DNA from: Bacillota bacterium
GTDB taxonomy: Bacteria > Bacillota > Clostridia > Christensenellales > UBA1242
Direction: 5' to 3'
Length of the DNA: 52,002 nt
NCBI GenBank assembly: GCA_009784665.1
Contig: WRBH01000001.1
Location: forward strand, 71,267-123,268
Shown: in pieces, positions 8,473 to 17,976 of the stretch
Numbering within the stretch: position 1 is the stretch's first letter
How the letters are laid out: each line of letters starts with the position of its first letter
Notes under the pieces: generated by a model
Database searches by the model: none
Seen by the model: only the letters and a program-made list of their open reading frames with translations
Told to the model about the DNA's origin: nothing
Made by a program: the position numbers and the translations under genes

Positions 8473-9453
8473 TTACATACTGTCTATTTCGCCTTCAAGT
8501 GCCTCAAGCATCGCGTCGTCTTTGGCTATTGTTTGGGTGGCTTTTTTCATAGTCATCCCTGTTTTAACATTTACAATCGATTTCTTTACACCACCGGCCA
8601 TCTTGTCAAAGGTTGCGGAAACTGCTGGACCGATACTGCCAAACATATCAGTGACTGACCCCTTTGTTTGACCAGCGACCTCGTCAAGATATTGGTTAGA
8701 ATCGGATAGGTAGCTTTCTGCTGCACTAACTTTTTCCTCTTTCCCTGTTTTAATGTCGTATAGTCCTTCGACCCTTGTGTTGGTTTGGTCTTTCTGCATC
8801 TCGGTCTGAGCCATTTCCGCTACTGTTTCTTGAACAAGTGTTTCTAAATAGGTTAGGGCCTTTTTTCTGTTAAGAGCTGCCTCGAACGATTCTTCCGATG
8901 ACCCCACCGAAAGAGAGTTTACTTGGTGGTGCAATAACGCCCCTGTTTCATCCGCGGCCGTTTCATACTTGGCAAGGGTGTCCTCTTGACCTTGCTGCTG
9001 CATCACAATTTTGCCAAGCTTTTTCTCGCCCTGGTTTATTTGTGGTGTTAATACAAGATTCGATATTTTCGCATCAATTGCTGCCAAAAATTTTGCGACC
9101 TTGGCCGATGCGTTACTGCCCAGAGTTTGCAGAAACTCCTTGAACGAAGTAAACATGGAGGTTCTTGCCCCTGCCATAGTCTTGCTGCATTCTTCTGCCT
9201 GGGATGCACATTTTGTGTATTCCCTTGCAACTTTTAGTCTTTCTCTGGCCGCATCTCCGCGAGCTCCTTCCGCTTGCTCCCGCTCGTCATATACCTCAGC
9301 AATTTGCTGTCTTATCCCTATCTCCTTTTGGTTTTTAGCGTCTTGTTGATACAATCCCGCAAGGGTTTCCGCTACCTGCTTGATTGTCTCTTTACAAATC
9401 TGATCTTTGTTAAGTAACTCCTCAAGTTGTTGTTTGTTATGAAATTTACTCAC
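8473..9453 (-). CDS. coiled-coil protein B (paralog of 7440 gene), GTG start
   Basis: SD AAAGGAGG then TTGTC then GTG AGT AAA TTT; ORF-track start 9504 lies in the promoter. Confidence 0.75.
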   Translation of the reverse strand: MSKFHNKQQLEELLNKDQICKETIKQVAETLAGLYQQDAKNQKEIGIRQQIAEVYDEREQAEGARGDAARERLKVAREYTKCASQAEECSKTMAGARTSMFTSFKEFLQTLGSNASAKVAKFLAAIDAKISNLVLTPQINQGEKKLGKIVMQQQGQEDTLAKYETAADETGALLHHQVNSLSVGSSEESFEAALNRKKALTYLETLVQETVAEMAQTEMQKDQTNTRVEGLYDIKTGKEEKVSAAESYLSDSNQYLDEVAGQTKGSVTDMFGSIGPAVSATFDKMAGGVKKSIVNVKTGMTMKKATQTIAKDDAMLEALEGEIDSM

Positions 9454-9489
9454 GACAACCTCCTTTAATCCTATTAATATACAGCAAAG

Positions 9490-9502
9490 GACAATTATTG
9501 TC
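9490..9502. promoter_or_regulatory. perfect palindrome GACAATTATTGTC overlapping the -35 of the 8473-9453 gene
   Basis: Direct reading; TTGACA of the minus-strand promoter occupies 9499-9504. Confidence 0.45.
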
Positions 9503-9518
9503 AATACCCCTCATATCT

Positions 9519-10904
9519 ATGGGGATGGAGACGGCCGAAAGTGCACCCTTAAGTACAAAAACAAAGGTTCTGTATGGTATGGGAGCGTTTGGATATGGGT
9601 CCGTTGGGCAAACTTTGGGATCGTTCCTTATGTTTTTTGGAACAGGCATTTTGGGAATTCCAGGTGCATTAATGGGATTGGCGATTGCATTATCGACCGT
9701 GTGGGACGCGACAACTGATCCGTTTGTTGGATACTTTTCAGACAGGACTAAAAGCCGACGATTCGGCAAGAGGCATGGGTTCTTGTTGGTTGGATGTTTG
9801 GGGGTTGCTGCGTTTAATCTTGTGCTTTGGACGATTTCTCCGACCCTGCCACTTTGGACGAAGTTCTCGCTGATTCTTGGAGTTCTTCTGATATTGGAAA
9901 CTTTTAACACTACTTATTCTACGCCATATCAGGCATTGGGGTTGGATTTATCCAAGAACTATCAAGATCGAACGGCGGTTCAGGGATACAGAACAACCTT
10001 CTCGTTCATGGCCTTGCTGGTGCCGTCGGTATTAATGAGTATTTTCCTGGCTCCTGGGCGATATGGGGATATCTGGAGCAGCTCGCAGGGCTATGTGCAC
10101 ATCGCCCTCGTCACCTCTACACTGTGTGTGATTTGCGGGCTGATTGCCTTTGTGGGGACTTACAAACATCGTCCGGTAAACATAGCAGTTCAAGAAAAAT
10201 CAAGCTCTCGTTCAATCTTTAGTGATTTCTTCTCCGTCTTTCGTCAGAAGAATGTGTCTCGATTGATTGTGGGGTACGCTATCTCACTGAGTGCCGGTGC
10301 CTTTATTACAACTCTTGGGCTTCATATATTCACATACACTTTCCTGTTCTCGACATTAGAGATTCCTTTTATAATGCTGAGTTTGATTTTGGGGATCATT
10401 CTGGGTCAACCTATTTGGTATTTCTTTTCACGCCGCACGGACAAGGTAAATGCCTTGTTGACCGCTTTGGGTGTTGTTTTGATGGGCATGGTGTTTTTCA
10501 GTATTATTTTGGCAGTGCGTAACGAGATTAACCCTGCATTCTTGCTTCCTATTGTTTGTATTACGATCTTTGTCTGTGGTTTGGGAACAGGGTGCTTATA
10601 CAGTTTGCCGATGAGTATGTTTGCCGATTGTGTCGAAATAGAAAAGCAACGCACTGGTGTTGACAAAACAGCGATAAGTGCCGGGTTTTTGACATTTTGC
10701 ATGAAGATCTCAAATGCTTTTATAATGTTCCTTATAGGGGTTACCCTTGATTTGATTGGCTTCCGGGGTAATTTAGCAACACAAAGTATGTCTGTACAAA
10801 ACTGGCTTGGGTGGGTTCTTATAATTGGGGTTGTAACCTCGTGCACAATTGCAATGTTTGTTTATAAAGGATACAGCTACAATAGAAAAGATTTCGAGGA
10901 CTAA
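9519..10904 (+). CDS. MFS transporter, GPH/MelB-like sugar:cation symporter family
   Basis: LYGMGAFGYGSVGQTLGSFLMFFGTGILGIP; DATTDPFVGYFSDRTKSRRFGKRHGFLL. Confidence 0.85.
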   Translation: MGMETAESAPLSTKTKVLYGMGAFGYGSVGQTLGSFLMFFGTGILGIPGALMGLAIALSTVWDATTDPFVGYFSDRTKSRRFGKRHGFLLVGCLGVAAFNLVLWTISPTLPLWTKFSLILGVLLILETFNTTYSTPYQALGLDLSKNYQDRTAVQGYRTTFSFMALLVPSVLMSIFLAPGRYGDIWSSSQGYVHIALVTSTLCVICGLIAFVGTYKHRPVNIAVQEKSSSRSIFSDFFSVFRQKNVSRLIVGYAISLSAGAFITTLGLHIFTYTFLFSTLEIPFIMLSLILGIILGQPIWYFFSRRTDKVNALLTALGVVLMGMVFFSIILAVRNEINPAFLLPIVCITIFVCGLGTGCLYSLPMSMFADCVEIEKQRTGVDKTAISAGFLTFCMKISNAFIMFLIGVTLDLIGFRGNLATQSMSVQNWLGWVLIIGVVTSCTIAMFVYKGYSYNRKDFED

Positions 10905-12001
10905 GGTTGCTTCTCCTCTTCCGTTTCCGATAACCCTAATGATTTGATTTTAGAAAAGACCTCTTCTACTGCTTGTTCAATAGCTTGCGGGGTTATTTCA
11001 AGCTTTTCAACTTTTTCCAGGGGAGTTAGTTCTTTTGAGCTCAGTATAGTTATCACTTTTTCCACATCCTCGGCGGTTTTTAGGCGGGGGGCCAGTACAA
11101 AAGCCATCGCCGTTCCATAAAAGTATTTTCCATCCATTACCTCTGTTCCCACATTGGCATCTTCGGCACTTAGTTCTCCCTCTCTGGAGGGGTTTTCTTT
11201 GTCGGCTATTCTTGTTGCTTGAGCTTCTGTGAATTCTCCCTGTTCTTCGAACTTATTAAGCAGTTCGTAGCCGTAGGAGATGTCCTGGGCATATTGCTTA
11301 ATATCTGCGAGTCTTAGTTGCTGCATGAAGCCTACTTCTCCTTGTCCGCTTTTCATTCTCTCGTATAATATCTCTAGGGTTATTGTTAATGTTTCGCGCA
11401 TCTCTTCATAGCTTTTGTTTCTTGCCTGGTCATCGGACATATTTTTTACAGTTTCTGGATCGTCTGCAGTTAACGCGTGACCGAGCTCGTGTACTAGAAT
11501 GGCTGCTGGATCATCAAATAATGTTTTATCTACATTCAAGTCCCCTGTTTCTGTATTATATTCAGAGTCCTCCATAACTGGAAGTTTTAGTTGTTCCAGC
11601 TTTTCCTCCAGTTCTTTTATCTTCTCGTCGTCTGCGAAGGGGCTGTTTTTTTCGAATTGTAAGCTGCTCTCAGCCGTCTGGATGTCCTTTGTCATATCTT
11701 TTTGTTTATCAAAGGTTATTTGACCGTCCTGTAGCATTTTGTTTATTTTTGCGTATAGGCTTGGTGACATTTTTTTTGTAAATTCTTGTACTTGGCTTAT
11801 TATTTCTTCGTCACTTATTTTTGACTTTTCATTGTTGATTTTTGGTGTGGATGTTGAAAAATCTCCAAGGGCGATTCTTTGTGCAAGTGGACCAAATATC
11901 TTTAAGAATTTGTGTTCCTGGGGGTCGTACATATCTGAAAACGCTTCGTTAAACCCTGCGATTCCTTTTGAATATTCTTTGTCCTTGTTAAATTCTTTCA
12001 T
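10901..12001 (-). CDS. putative HExxH zinc metallopeptidase-like protein
   Basis: DDPAAILVHELGHALTADDPETV with downstream EE/E; SD AAAGGGG. Confidence 0.55.
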   Translation of the reverse strand: MKEFNKDKEYSKGIAGFNEAFSDMYDPQEHKFLKIFGPLAQRIALGDFSTSTPKINNEKSKISDEEIISQVQEFTKKMSPSLYAKINKMLQDGQITFDKQKDMTKDIQTAESSLQFEKNSPFADDEKIKELEEKLEQLKLPVMEDSEYNTETGDLNVDKTLFDDPAAILVHELGHALTADDPETVKNMSDDQARNKSYEEMRETLTITLEILYERMKSGQGEVGFMQQLRLADIKQYAQDISYGYELLNKFEEQGEFTEAQATRIADKENPSREGELSAEDANVGTEVMDGKYFYGTAMAFVLAPRLKTAEDVEKVITILSSKELTPLEKVEKLEITPQAIEQAVEEVFSKIKSLGLSETEEEKQP

Positions 12002-12004
12002 TGC

Positions 12005-12496
12005 TTAATCCCCTTTAAACATTTCCTCTCGAGTTTCTGTGTATGCTCGTTCTGCGGTCATGCATTTACTTTTCTTTTTGTATGTATTTTGCATTTCGTG
12101 CTTTGGGGAGCTTATAGCCAGTTTATTAGCCTCACTGTTAAGACGCAGGCCACCTACAAGATAGCGAAGCCTATTAATACCTTCTCCGGCAGTTGCCCCA
12201 CCGCCGAAAATTCCAAAACCTGCAACAATTGCAGGGGCTAGGAATTGCCGAACTGGATCTGGAGCACTCTCGAATAAATTGTATAATATAGGGAATGGGA
12301 TGCTGTCCATCAGTGTGTTTATTATCGGGAAACGAACTTCCTCGGACATCTTCTCCATAGTTGTCAGCATTTCTAAAAGTGCTGTGCCTATTGACGGTAC
12401 TGCCAAAGTTTTCATTGCACGGATTCTGTCACGCAAAGCAACCGCTTGTTTTTCCTCGTACTTTTCCGCCGCAACTTTTTCTTTATTATATTCCAT
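12005..12496 (-). CDS. hypothetical protein with glycine-rich hydrophobic segment, co-transcribed with the metallopeptidase-like gene
   Basis: 3 bp between genes; FLAPAIVAGFGIFGGGATAGEG. Confidence 0.55.
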   Translation of the reverse strand: MEYNKEKVAAEKYEEKQAVALRDRIRAMKTLAVPSIGTALLEMLTTMEKMSEEVRFPIINTLMDSIPFPILYNLFESAPDPVRQFLAPAIVAGFGIFGGGATAGEGINRLRYLVGGLRLNSEANKLAISSPKHEMQNTYKKKSKCMTAERAYTETREEMFKGD

Positions 12497-12501
12497 GAAG
12501 A

Positions 12502-12531
12502 ATTATACAATATTTCTGTTGATAAAGTCAA
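12502..12531 (-). promoter_or_regulatory. promoter TTGACT-18-TATAAT, 5 nt from ATG 12496
   Basis: -10 overlaps the glyQS stop codon. Confidence 0.75.
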
Positions 12532-13876
12532 TAAGGTCCGAAATTCTAATGCGCTCCTGCTTCATAGTGTCACGATCTCTTATCGTGACAGAATTATCTT
12601 CAAGGGTTTCGTAATCGACTGTAAGACAAAGCGGTGTCCCAATTTCGTCTTGCCGGCGATATCGTTTCCCGATAGAACCAGTTTCATCATATGAAACAGA
12701 AAAGTTTTTGGATAAAGTATCAAACAGTTCGTGAGATTTATCTGTAAGGCCTCTCTTTTGCAGAGGGAGCACTGCAACAGTATACGGAGCTATGCTTGGC
12801 TTTAGCTTCATAAGAACACGAGTATCGCCCGGAGCAACCTCCTCTTCATTGTATGCATCAACAAGAGTCGCCAATAGTATCCTGTCAAGACCGTGACTGG
12901 ATTCGATTACAGTTGGTACAAACGGGTCTTGGCCTTCTTCTTTGTACTCCATTGTCTTCTTGCTGTCGCGTTGATGGTTTCCTAGGTCAAATATGCCTCG
13001 ATGATGTGTTCCACCTATTTCTCCCCAGCCGAATGGGAACAAGTACTCGGCATCTACGGCCGCTTTGGCATAGTGAGCTAAGTTGTCGTGATCGGCGAAC
13101 CGGATATTCCTGTCGGTTATTCCTAGCCGTTTGGTATAGAACTCGTGAGCTTTTTTTTTGTAGATGTCGTACCATTTCATGCTTTCTTCTTCTTTGCAGA
13201 ATAGTTGGTATTCCATTTGTTCAAATTCAACGGTCCGAAATATAAAGTTTCCTGGTGTTATTTCATTTCTGAAAGCCTTTCCTATTTGTCCTACACCGAA
13301 CGGGACTTTTAAACGAGAACTTCTTTGCAGGTTTTGGAAATTTACGAATTGAGACTGTGCGGTTTCTGGGCGAAGATAGATTGTGTTTAGATTCGCCTCT
13401 GTTACACCACGATCAGTACTAAACATCAATTTAAAGAATCTTATTCCTGTCCAGTTGACTTTCCCGCATGCTGGGCACTTGATCTTATTGTCAAAGACAA
13501 ATTTTTCCATCTCAGGAAGAGATAGTTCCTCTGGACGCTTTTTTGTGTCCTTCCATGTGCCAGATTCCTCGATAAGCTTATCAACACGAGAACGATGCTT
13601 ACAGTCTTTACAATCCATTAAAGGGTCTTGGAAAGTATCGACATGCCCACTAGCCTTCCAAACCATTGGGTTCATTAAAATTCCTCCATCCATACCGATA
13701 GAGTTTCTATTTTCACGAACAAAAAATTTCCACCACTCGCGTTTGATGTTATTTTTCAGTTCGACACCCAAGGGGCCAAAATCCCAAGTATTTGCAAGCC
13801 CACCATATATTTCTGAACCCGGGTATATAAAGCCTCTGTTTTTACTTAACGCTACTATTTTATCTAGATTCTGCAT
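12503..13876 (-). CDS. glyQS: glycyl-tRNA synthetase (dimeric type)
   Basis: GFIYPGSEIYGGLANTWDFGPLG; MFSTDRGVTEANLNTIYLRPETAQ. Confidence 0.95.
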   Translation of the reverse strand: MQNLDKIVALSKNRGFIYPGSEIYGGLANTWDFGPLGVELKNNIKREWWKFFVRENRNSIGMDGGILMNPMVWKASGHVDTFQDPLMDCKDCKHRSRVDKLIEESGTWKDTKKRPEELSLPEMEKFVFDNKIKCPACGKVNWTGIRFFKLMFSTDRGVTEANLNTIYLRPETAQSQFVNFQNLQRSSRLKVPFGVGQIGKAFRNEITPGNFIFRTVEFEQMEYQLFCKEEESMKWYDIYKKKAHEFYTKRLGITDRNIRFADHDNLAHYAKAAVDAEYLFPFGWGEIGGTHHRGIFDLGNHQRDSKKTMEYKEEGQDPFVPTVIESSHGLDRILLATLVDAYNEEEVAPGDTRVLMKLKPSIAPYTVAVLPLQKRGLTDKSHELFDTLSKNFSVSYDETGSIGKRYRRQDEIGTPLCLTVDYETLEDNSVTIRDRDTMKQERIRISDLIDFINRNIV

Positions 13877-13881
13877 AATCC

Positions 13882-14712
13882 TCATTCTATCACAATCAAG
13901 TCAAAGAACGCAACAATTCTGTGTCCCTCGAACATCGTTGATATTTCGAACTGGAATTCACGCTCGGTCTCTGCGTCCGGGAAAGTTAATGGAAATAGTT
14001 GTATAAGGGATGGAAAAGTCATTCCCTCTAAAACCTCTTGAACATGGAATAAAGGATTTGGTATTGATTGGCCCAAAACAGTTAATGTAGCATGAAATCT
14101 AAATGTATCACGCCCAGCCAAACGCTCTGCACGATACCGTGTTAGTGGTAAATAGTCTATATTTCTCCAGCCTATTCCGTCTCGTTCCTGTAGGTTCACA
14201 TTCAAAGCTAACATTTCCGGATATGGCATTACGATTATGCGAATTGTGGCTGCCCACCTATCAACTGTTATGACCACAGACACATATCCATCCGGGTCTG
14301 TATCTCTATGGAATCTAGGCAGGTTATTCTCCCCAGTTCGCAAGATTGTCAAAGTTGCTGTATCTCCAGAAGATATCCTTGGTGTTACGGATATAAACTC
14401 AACCGCCGTAGGGCTTGGAACCAGATTTATAGCGTGAGATGTTTGGTTATTTGGAGATGTTGTTATTTGTATAAACTCTCTATGCTCTGGTTGCTGAGGT
14501 GTTTGATTTGGGAACACATGCATTGTTATTACACCGCCGTTTGCTACCCATTGATTGTTTATCCTAAGGCCGTTTGGAGACACGGTTGTATTTGATATAG
14601 CCAAAATTGCCCCTATAACAATAAACAGTAACGCTCCCGCTACAAGCCCTATTACAAGAAATTTGTAATACTTTTTCTGAGAAAAGTTTATTACTTTTTG
14701 ACTGAACCCCAT
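13882..14712 (-). CDS. membrane-anchored hypothetical protein
   Basis: N-terminal TM (FLVIGLVAGALLFIVIGAILAI); TTGTAA-17-TATAAT upstream. Confidence 0.6.
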   Translation of the reverse strand: MGFSQKVINFSQKKYYKFLVIGLVAGALLFIVIGAILAISNTTVSPNGLRINNQWVANGGVITMHVFPNQTPQQPEHREFIQITTSPNNQTSHAINLVPSPTAVEFISVTPRISSGDTATLTILRTGENNLPRFHRDTDPDGYVSVVITVDRWAATIRIIVMPYPEMLALNVNLQERDGIGWRNIDYLPLTRYRAERLAGRDTFRFHATLTVLGQSIPNPLFHVQEVLEGMTFPSLIQLFPLTFPDAETEREFQFEISTMFEGHRIVAFFDLIVIE

Positions 14713-14760
14713 AACTAAAACTATTATATCTAATTCGCAAAAACTTTACAAATCTTTTTT

Positions 14761-15612
14761 TCACTCTCTTATAAAAACCATACCAATGGTGTTCCTGCCG
14801 CAATGTATTGTAACAGCAACGCCAACAGTTAGGTTTAGTGTTTTAAATCCATAGGTCTCAAGATCTGACATGATTATTGAAGGAAGCTCGTTGTCATCCA
14901 TTTTACTATTCCCTACTAATGCAAGAGCTTTATCAGAATTGATATGTTGGTCCAATTTGTCTTTGACAAATTCCTGAACACATTTCTTGAATAATCCTTT
15001 ATATTTTTTACCTGGTACAAGGCGTCCTTCAGAATCCATTTGAAGAGATGGTCTTATCTTTAATAAGTTCGCACCTAATAATTTTAAACCACTTACCCTG
15101 CCACCACGGTGAAGATATTTAAGGTCATTTATTATAAATGATACATCTACTTTATCTCGGTATTCTAAAAGAATCTCATATGCTTCTGAAACTGACATTC
15201 CTTGATCTCTTAGCTCTGCTGCTTTCATAACTTGCACGCCTATACCCATTGTTAGAGTTTTACTGTCTACTATGTACACGCCTTCAAGGCCCTCGGCTGC
15301 TCTTTTTGCATTGCCGTGAGATGCTGAAAGTTTATCACTTATATTAAAGTGAATTATTGTTCCTCCGTCTTTTGTTGCCGCCTCGAATAATTCGCGATAG
15401 TCGCTCTCTAGACCTGCACTTGTTTTTGGTGCTAGGTTTTTTTCCTCGATTGCTGTGTAAATCATTTCTGGTGTGACCTCAGTATCTGGGAAAGAATCAC
15501 CCTTTTCTTTAACACTTGTTACACCCATTGCAATAACTTTGACATTTAGTTTCTCATACATTTCCTTTGTCAAATCTGCTGGGGAGTCTGTACTTATAAT
15601 AAATTTAGCCAT
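14761..15612 (-). CDS. DegV family protein
   Basis: IISTDSPADLTKEMYEKLNVKVIAMGV; VYIVDSKTLTMGIGVQV; FIINDLKYLHRGGRVS. Confidence 0.9.
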   Translation of the reverse strand: MAKFIISTDSPADLTKEMYEKLNVKVIAMGVTSVKEKGDSFPDTEVTPEMIYTAIEEKNLAPKTSAGLESDYRELFEAATKDGGTIIHFNISDKLSASHGNAKRAAEGLEGVYIVDSKTLTMGIGVQVMKAAELRDQGMSVSEAYEILLEYRDKVDVSFIINDLKYLHRGGRVSGLKLLGANLLKIRPSLQMDSEGRLVPGKKYKGLFKKCVQEFVKDKLDQHINSDKALALVGNSKMDDNELPSIIMSDLETYGFKTLNLTVGVAVTIHCGRNTIGMVFIRE

Positions 15613-15618
15613 GCCTAT

Positions 15619-15647
15619 AGTCTATTCTTTGAAAACTATATCGTCAA
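15619..15647 (-). promoter_or_regulatory. promoter TTGACG-17-TAGACT, 6 nt from ATG 15612
   Basis: Direct reading. Confidence 0.7.
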
Positions 15648-15744
15648 CTAAAAAGTCATTAAATAATAATCTTTAATAGTAACCAATCTTAATAAGTGGA
15701 TAAATATTATTTAATAGTATTATTTTTTGGAATTTTTAAAATTT

Positions 15745-15764
15745 ACTACAATATATTGTGTAGT
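15745..15764. promoter_or_regulatory. imperfect inverted repeat ACTACA-8-TGTAGT, candidate operator upstream of XRE gene
   Basis: Direct reading in AT-rich intergenic region. Confidence 0.35.
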
Positions 15765-15818
15765 TTATTAATGTAAGAGTGGGGATAAAACCTATAAACT
15801 CTACACAGGATATTAGAT

Positions 15819-16025
15819 ATGAAACAAAATTTTCCACGGATAATTGTAGAACTTATGCAAGAGAGAGGGATAAACCAACTTCAACTCTCTGAAAAGCTTG
15901 GTGTTAGGCAGTCTCAGGTTAGTAACTGGGTTAATGGAAAAAGCCTACCAGGTTATTATTCTATTAAGATGATTTGTATAAAGTTAAAAGTTAGTGCTGA
16001 TTACTTACTGGAACTTGAAGATTAA
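15819..16025 (+). CDS. XRE-family HTH regulator
   Basis: ERGINQLQLSEKLGVRQSQVSNWVNGKSLPG HTH. Confidence 0.85.
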   Translation: MKQNFPRIIVELMQERGINQLQLSEKLGVRQSQVSNWVNGKSLPGYYSIKMICIKLKVSADYLLELED

Positions 16026-16798
16026 AGGCTTAGATTTTTTCTTTTGAAAACAAAAATAGAGACAATTGATGTAAGAGCTATTATAGTAATATAAGCAAGT
16101 AATACAATCCACCAAAGACTAAAATCTCCAATAGCCATTTCTGATGGAAGGAACCACCCAAATGGTGTTATCCATCGGAAAAACTCTAAGGACGAGTGAA
16201 TATGGGATAAACTGATAAAAAGGAAGAAACAAACAGGAACAGCTATAAGTAGTCCAGCCGCCCACTTACTACCTGCGAACACCGATCCTAATAAATAAGA
16301 AATGAAAACAACTGCGGAAAGAGAAATTGTCGCCATAAGAGTTGTAGAGAAGAAATGTCCAAAATTAAAACTTTCTCCGAGAGCGACAAATGATAACAGG
16401 CCAACACTTAGTAACAATATGAAGAGTGTAGTAAGTTTAATAGCCAAGAAAGTAAGTGCGGTAAGCATATATTTGGTTCTTGATATTCCTGACATTAGAT
16501 GCATAGACAACGATCCACTATCAACTGGTCTAAAAATAAGCCTAAACACCAACATAATAAATAAAACAAGTCCAAACGACCATAGCAACTCCCCTAACAT
16601 AGTAGCGGTATAAACACCAATATCACCAACATCAAACATGTCACCAAATATTCCACCACCTGTTTCTCCAGTCATCATATCAACGATAAGAGGATACATA
16701 AAAATAACAAGTGAAAAATAGACCATTATTACAGCCATAAAACACCAATAAAGAACAGCATTTTTTTTGAGAAGTGACTTAAGTAGTGTTCCACTCAT
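16022..16798 (-). CDS. ABC transporter permease
   Basis: Multiple TM segments; overlaps the adjacent ABC ATPase gene. Confidence 0.8.
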   Translation of the reverse strand: MSGTLLKSLLKKNAVLYWCFMAVIMVYFSLVIFMYPLIVDMMTGETGGGIFGDMFDVGDIGVYTATMLGELLWSFGLVLFIMLVFRLIFRPVDSGSLSMHLMSGISRTKYMLTALTFLAIKLTTLFILLLSVGLLSFVALGESFNFGHFFSTTLMATISLSAVVFISYLLGSVFAGSKWAAGLLIAVPVCFFLFISLSHIHSSLEFFRWITPFGWFLPSEMAIGDFSLWWIVLLAYITIIALTSIVSIFVFKRKNLSL

Positions 16799-17679
16799 TT
16801 AGATACCTCCTTTCCGACTGAGTAAAAGTGCATAAAAATTTCTTCCAAAGAAATAACTCTTTGCTCTATGTCAATGACTATATGCTTTGATAATGCTTTA
16901 ATAAACTTGTCAACCATTTCGGGCTGGACAAGGAATTCATATTGGTCATTCTCCAACAATTTTGATTCTACATTACTGAGTTTCAGGTCACCTACATGAC
17001 CGCGGACAATAAACTTTTTTCGTTGCTGCGTTTTTAGGTTTTTGACATTATCTTCCTTGACAATACGACCATCTCGGATAATAAGGATTCTATCTGCCGT
17101 TCGTTCAATTTCCTCGAACATATGGCTGCTAATCAACATTGTTTTCCCCGCCTGTTTTTCCTTTTTAAGGAATTCTATAAACTTCGCTTGCATTAATGGA
17201 TCAAGTCCACTGGTAGGTTCGTCCAGGATATAAATTTGCGGATCGTGCATAATTGCCGAGATGATAGCAGTTTTTTGCTTCATCCCTTTGGACATCTTTT
17301 TAATCTTTGTCATTGCGTTTAATTCGAAATATTCTATCAGCTCTTCGACCTTTGCCGCTGGGACATTGCGTAATGTAGCGACATAATCTAAAAATTCTCG
17401 TCCTGACATTCCTGCGGGGAAAGCGGGTTCTCCAGCTATGTATCCAATTTTTGCGGAAACTTCGGTTGCGTCATTAAACGAGTCTAATCCGTCAACTGTA
17501 ACAGATCCGGTGGTTCCACGCACAAAGCCTAAGATACACCTAATAGTGGTTGTCTTCCCTGCCCCATTTGGGCCCAGAAATCCAACAACCTGACCTTTGC
17601 GTACCTCGAAACTTATGTCAAAAACACCCTTGCCATTGGGGTATTTAAAGTTCAAGTCTTTAATTTCGATCATGCTCAT
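16795..17679 (-). CDS. ABC transporter ATP-binding protein
   Basis: GFLGPNGAGKTTTIRCILG; KMSKGMKQKTAI; YILDEPTSGLDP. Confidence 0.95.
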   Translation of the reverse strand: MSMIEIKDLNFKYPNGKGVFDISFEVRKGQVVGFLGPNGAGKTTTIRCILGFVRGTTGSVTVDGLDSFNDATEVSAKIGYIAGEPAFPAGMSGREFLDYVATLRNVPAAKVEELIEYFELNAMTKIKKMSKGMKQKTAIISAIMHDPQIYILDEPTSGLDPLMQAKFIEFLKKEKQAGKTMLISSHMFEEIERTADRILIIRDGRIVKEDNVKNLKTQQRKKFIVRGHVGDLKLSNVESKLLENDQYEFLVQPEMVDKFIKALSKHIVIDIEQRVISLEEIFMHFYSVGKEVSK

Positions 17680-17689
17680 AATATAACAT

Positions 17690-17896
17690 TTATATGTCTA
17701 CTAGTCCAATCAAATAATCCGAGGTACATCCCAATATTTCACACAGTCTTTTTAACATTGCCGTGGACGGATCTTTTGAATTACTCTCCCATTGACTTAA
17801 GGTATTATGAGCAACGCCAAGAATCTCGGCAAGTTGCTTTTGGTTCATCCCTAGTTCCTTTCGCAATTCTGCGACTCGTTCTCCTCTCAAAGCCAC
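17690..17896 (-). CDS. XRE-family HTH regulator (GTG start)
   Basis: ELRKELGMNQKQLAEILGVAHNTLSQWESNSKDPS. Confidence 0.9.
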   Translation of the reverse strand: MALRGERVAELRKELGMNQKQLAEILGVAHNTLSQWESNSKDPSTAMLKRLCEILGCTSDYLIGLVDI

Positions 17897-17906
17897 TTAA
17901 ATAGTA

Positions 17907-17919
17907 TCCCCCAGGGGGA
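17907..17919. promoter_or_regulatory. palindrome TCCCCCAGGGGGA just upstream of the XRE gene -10
   Basis: Directly abuts minus-strand TACTAT at 17901-17906. Confidence 0.5.
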
Positions 17920-17976
17920 AGTTTTGTGGTTGTGTTTTCCCTGTGGAGGAAATATAATATCTCTAAGGGGGAAATA

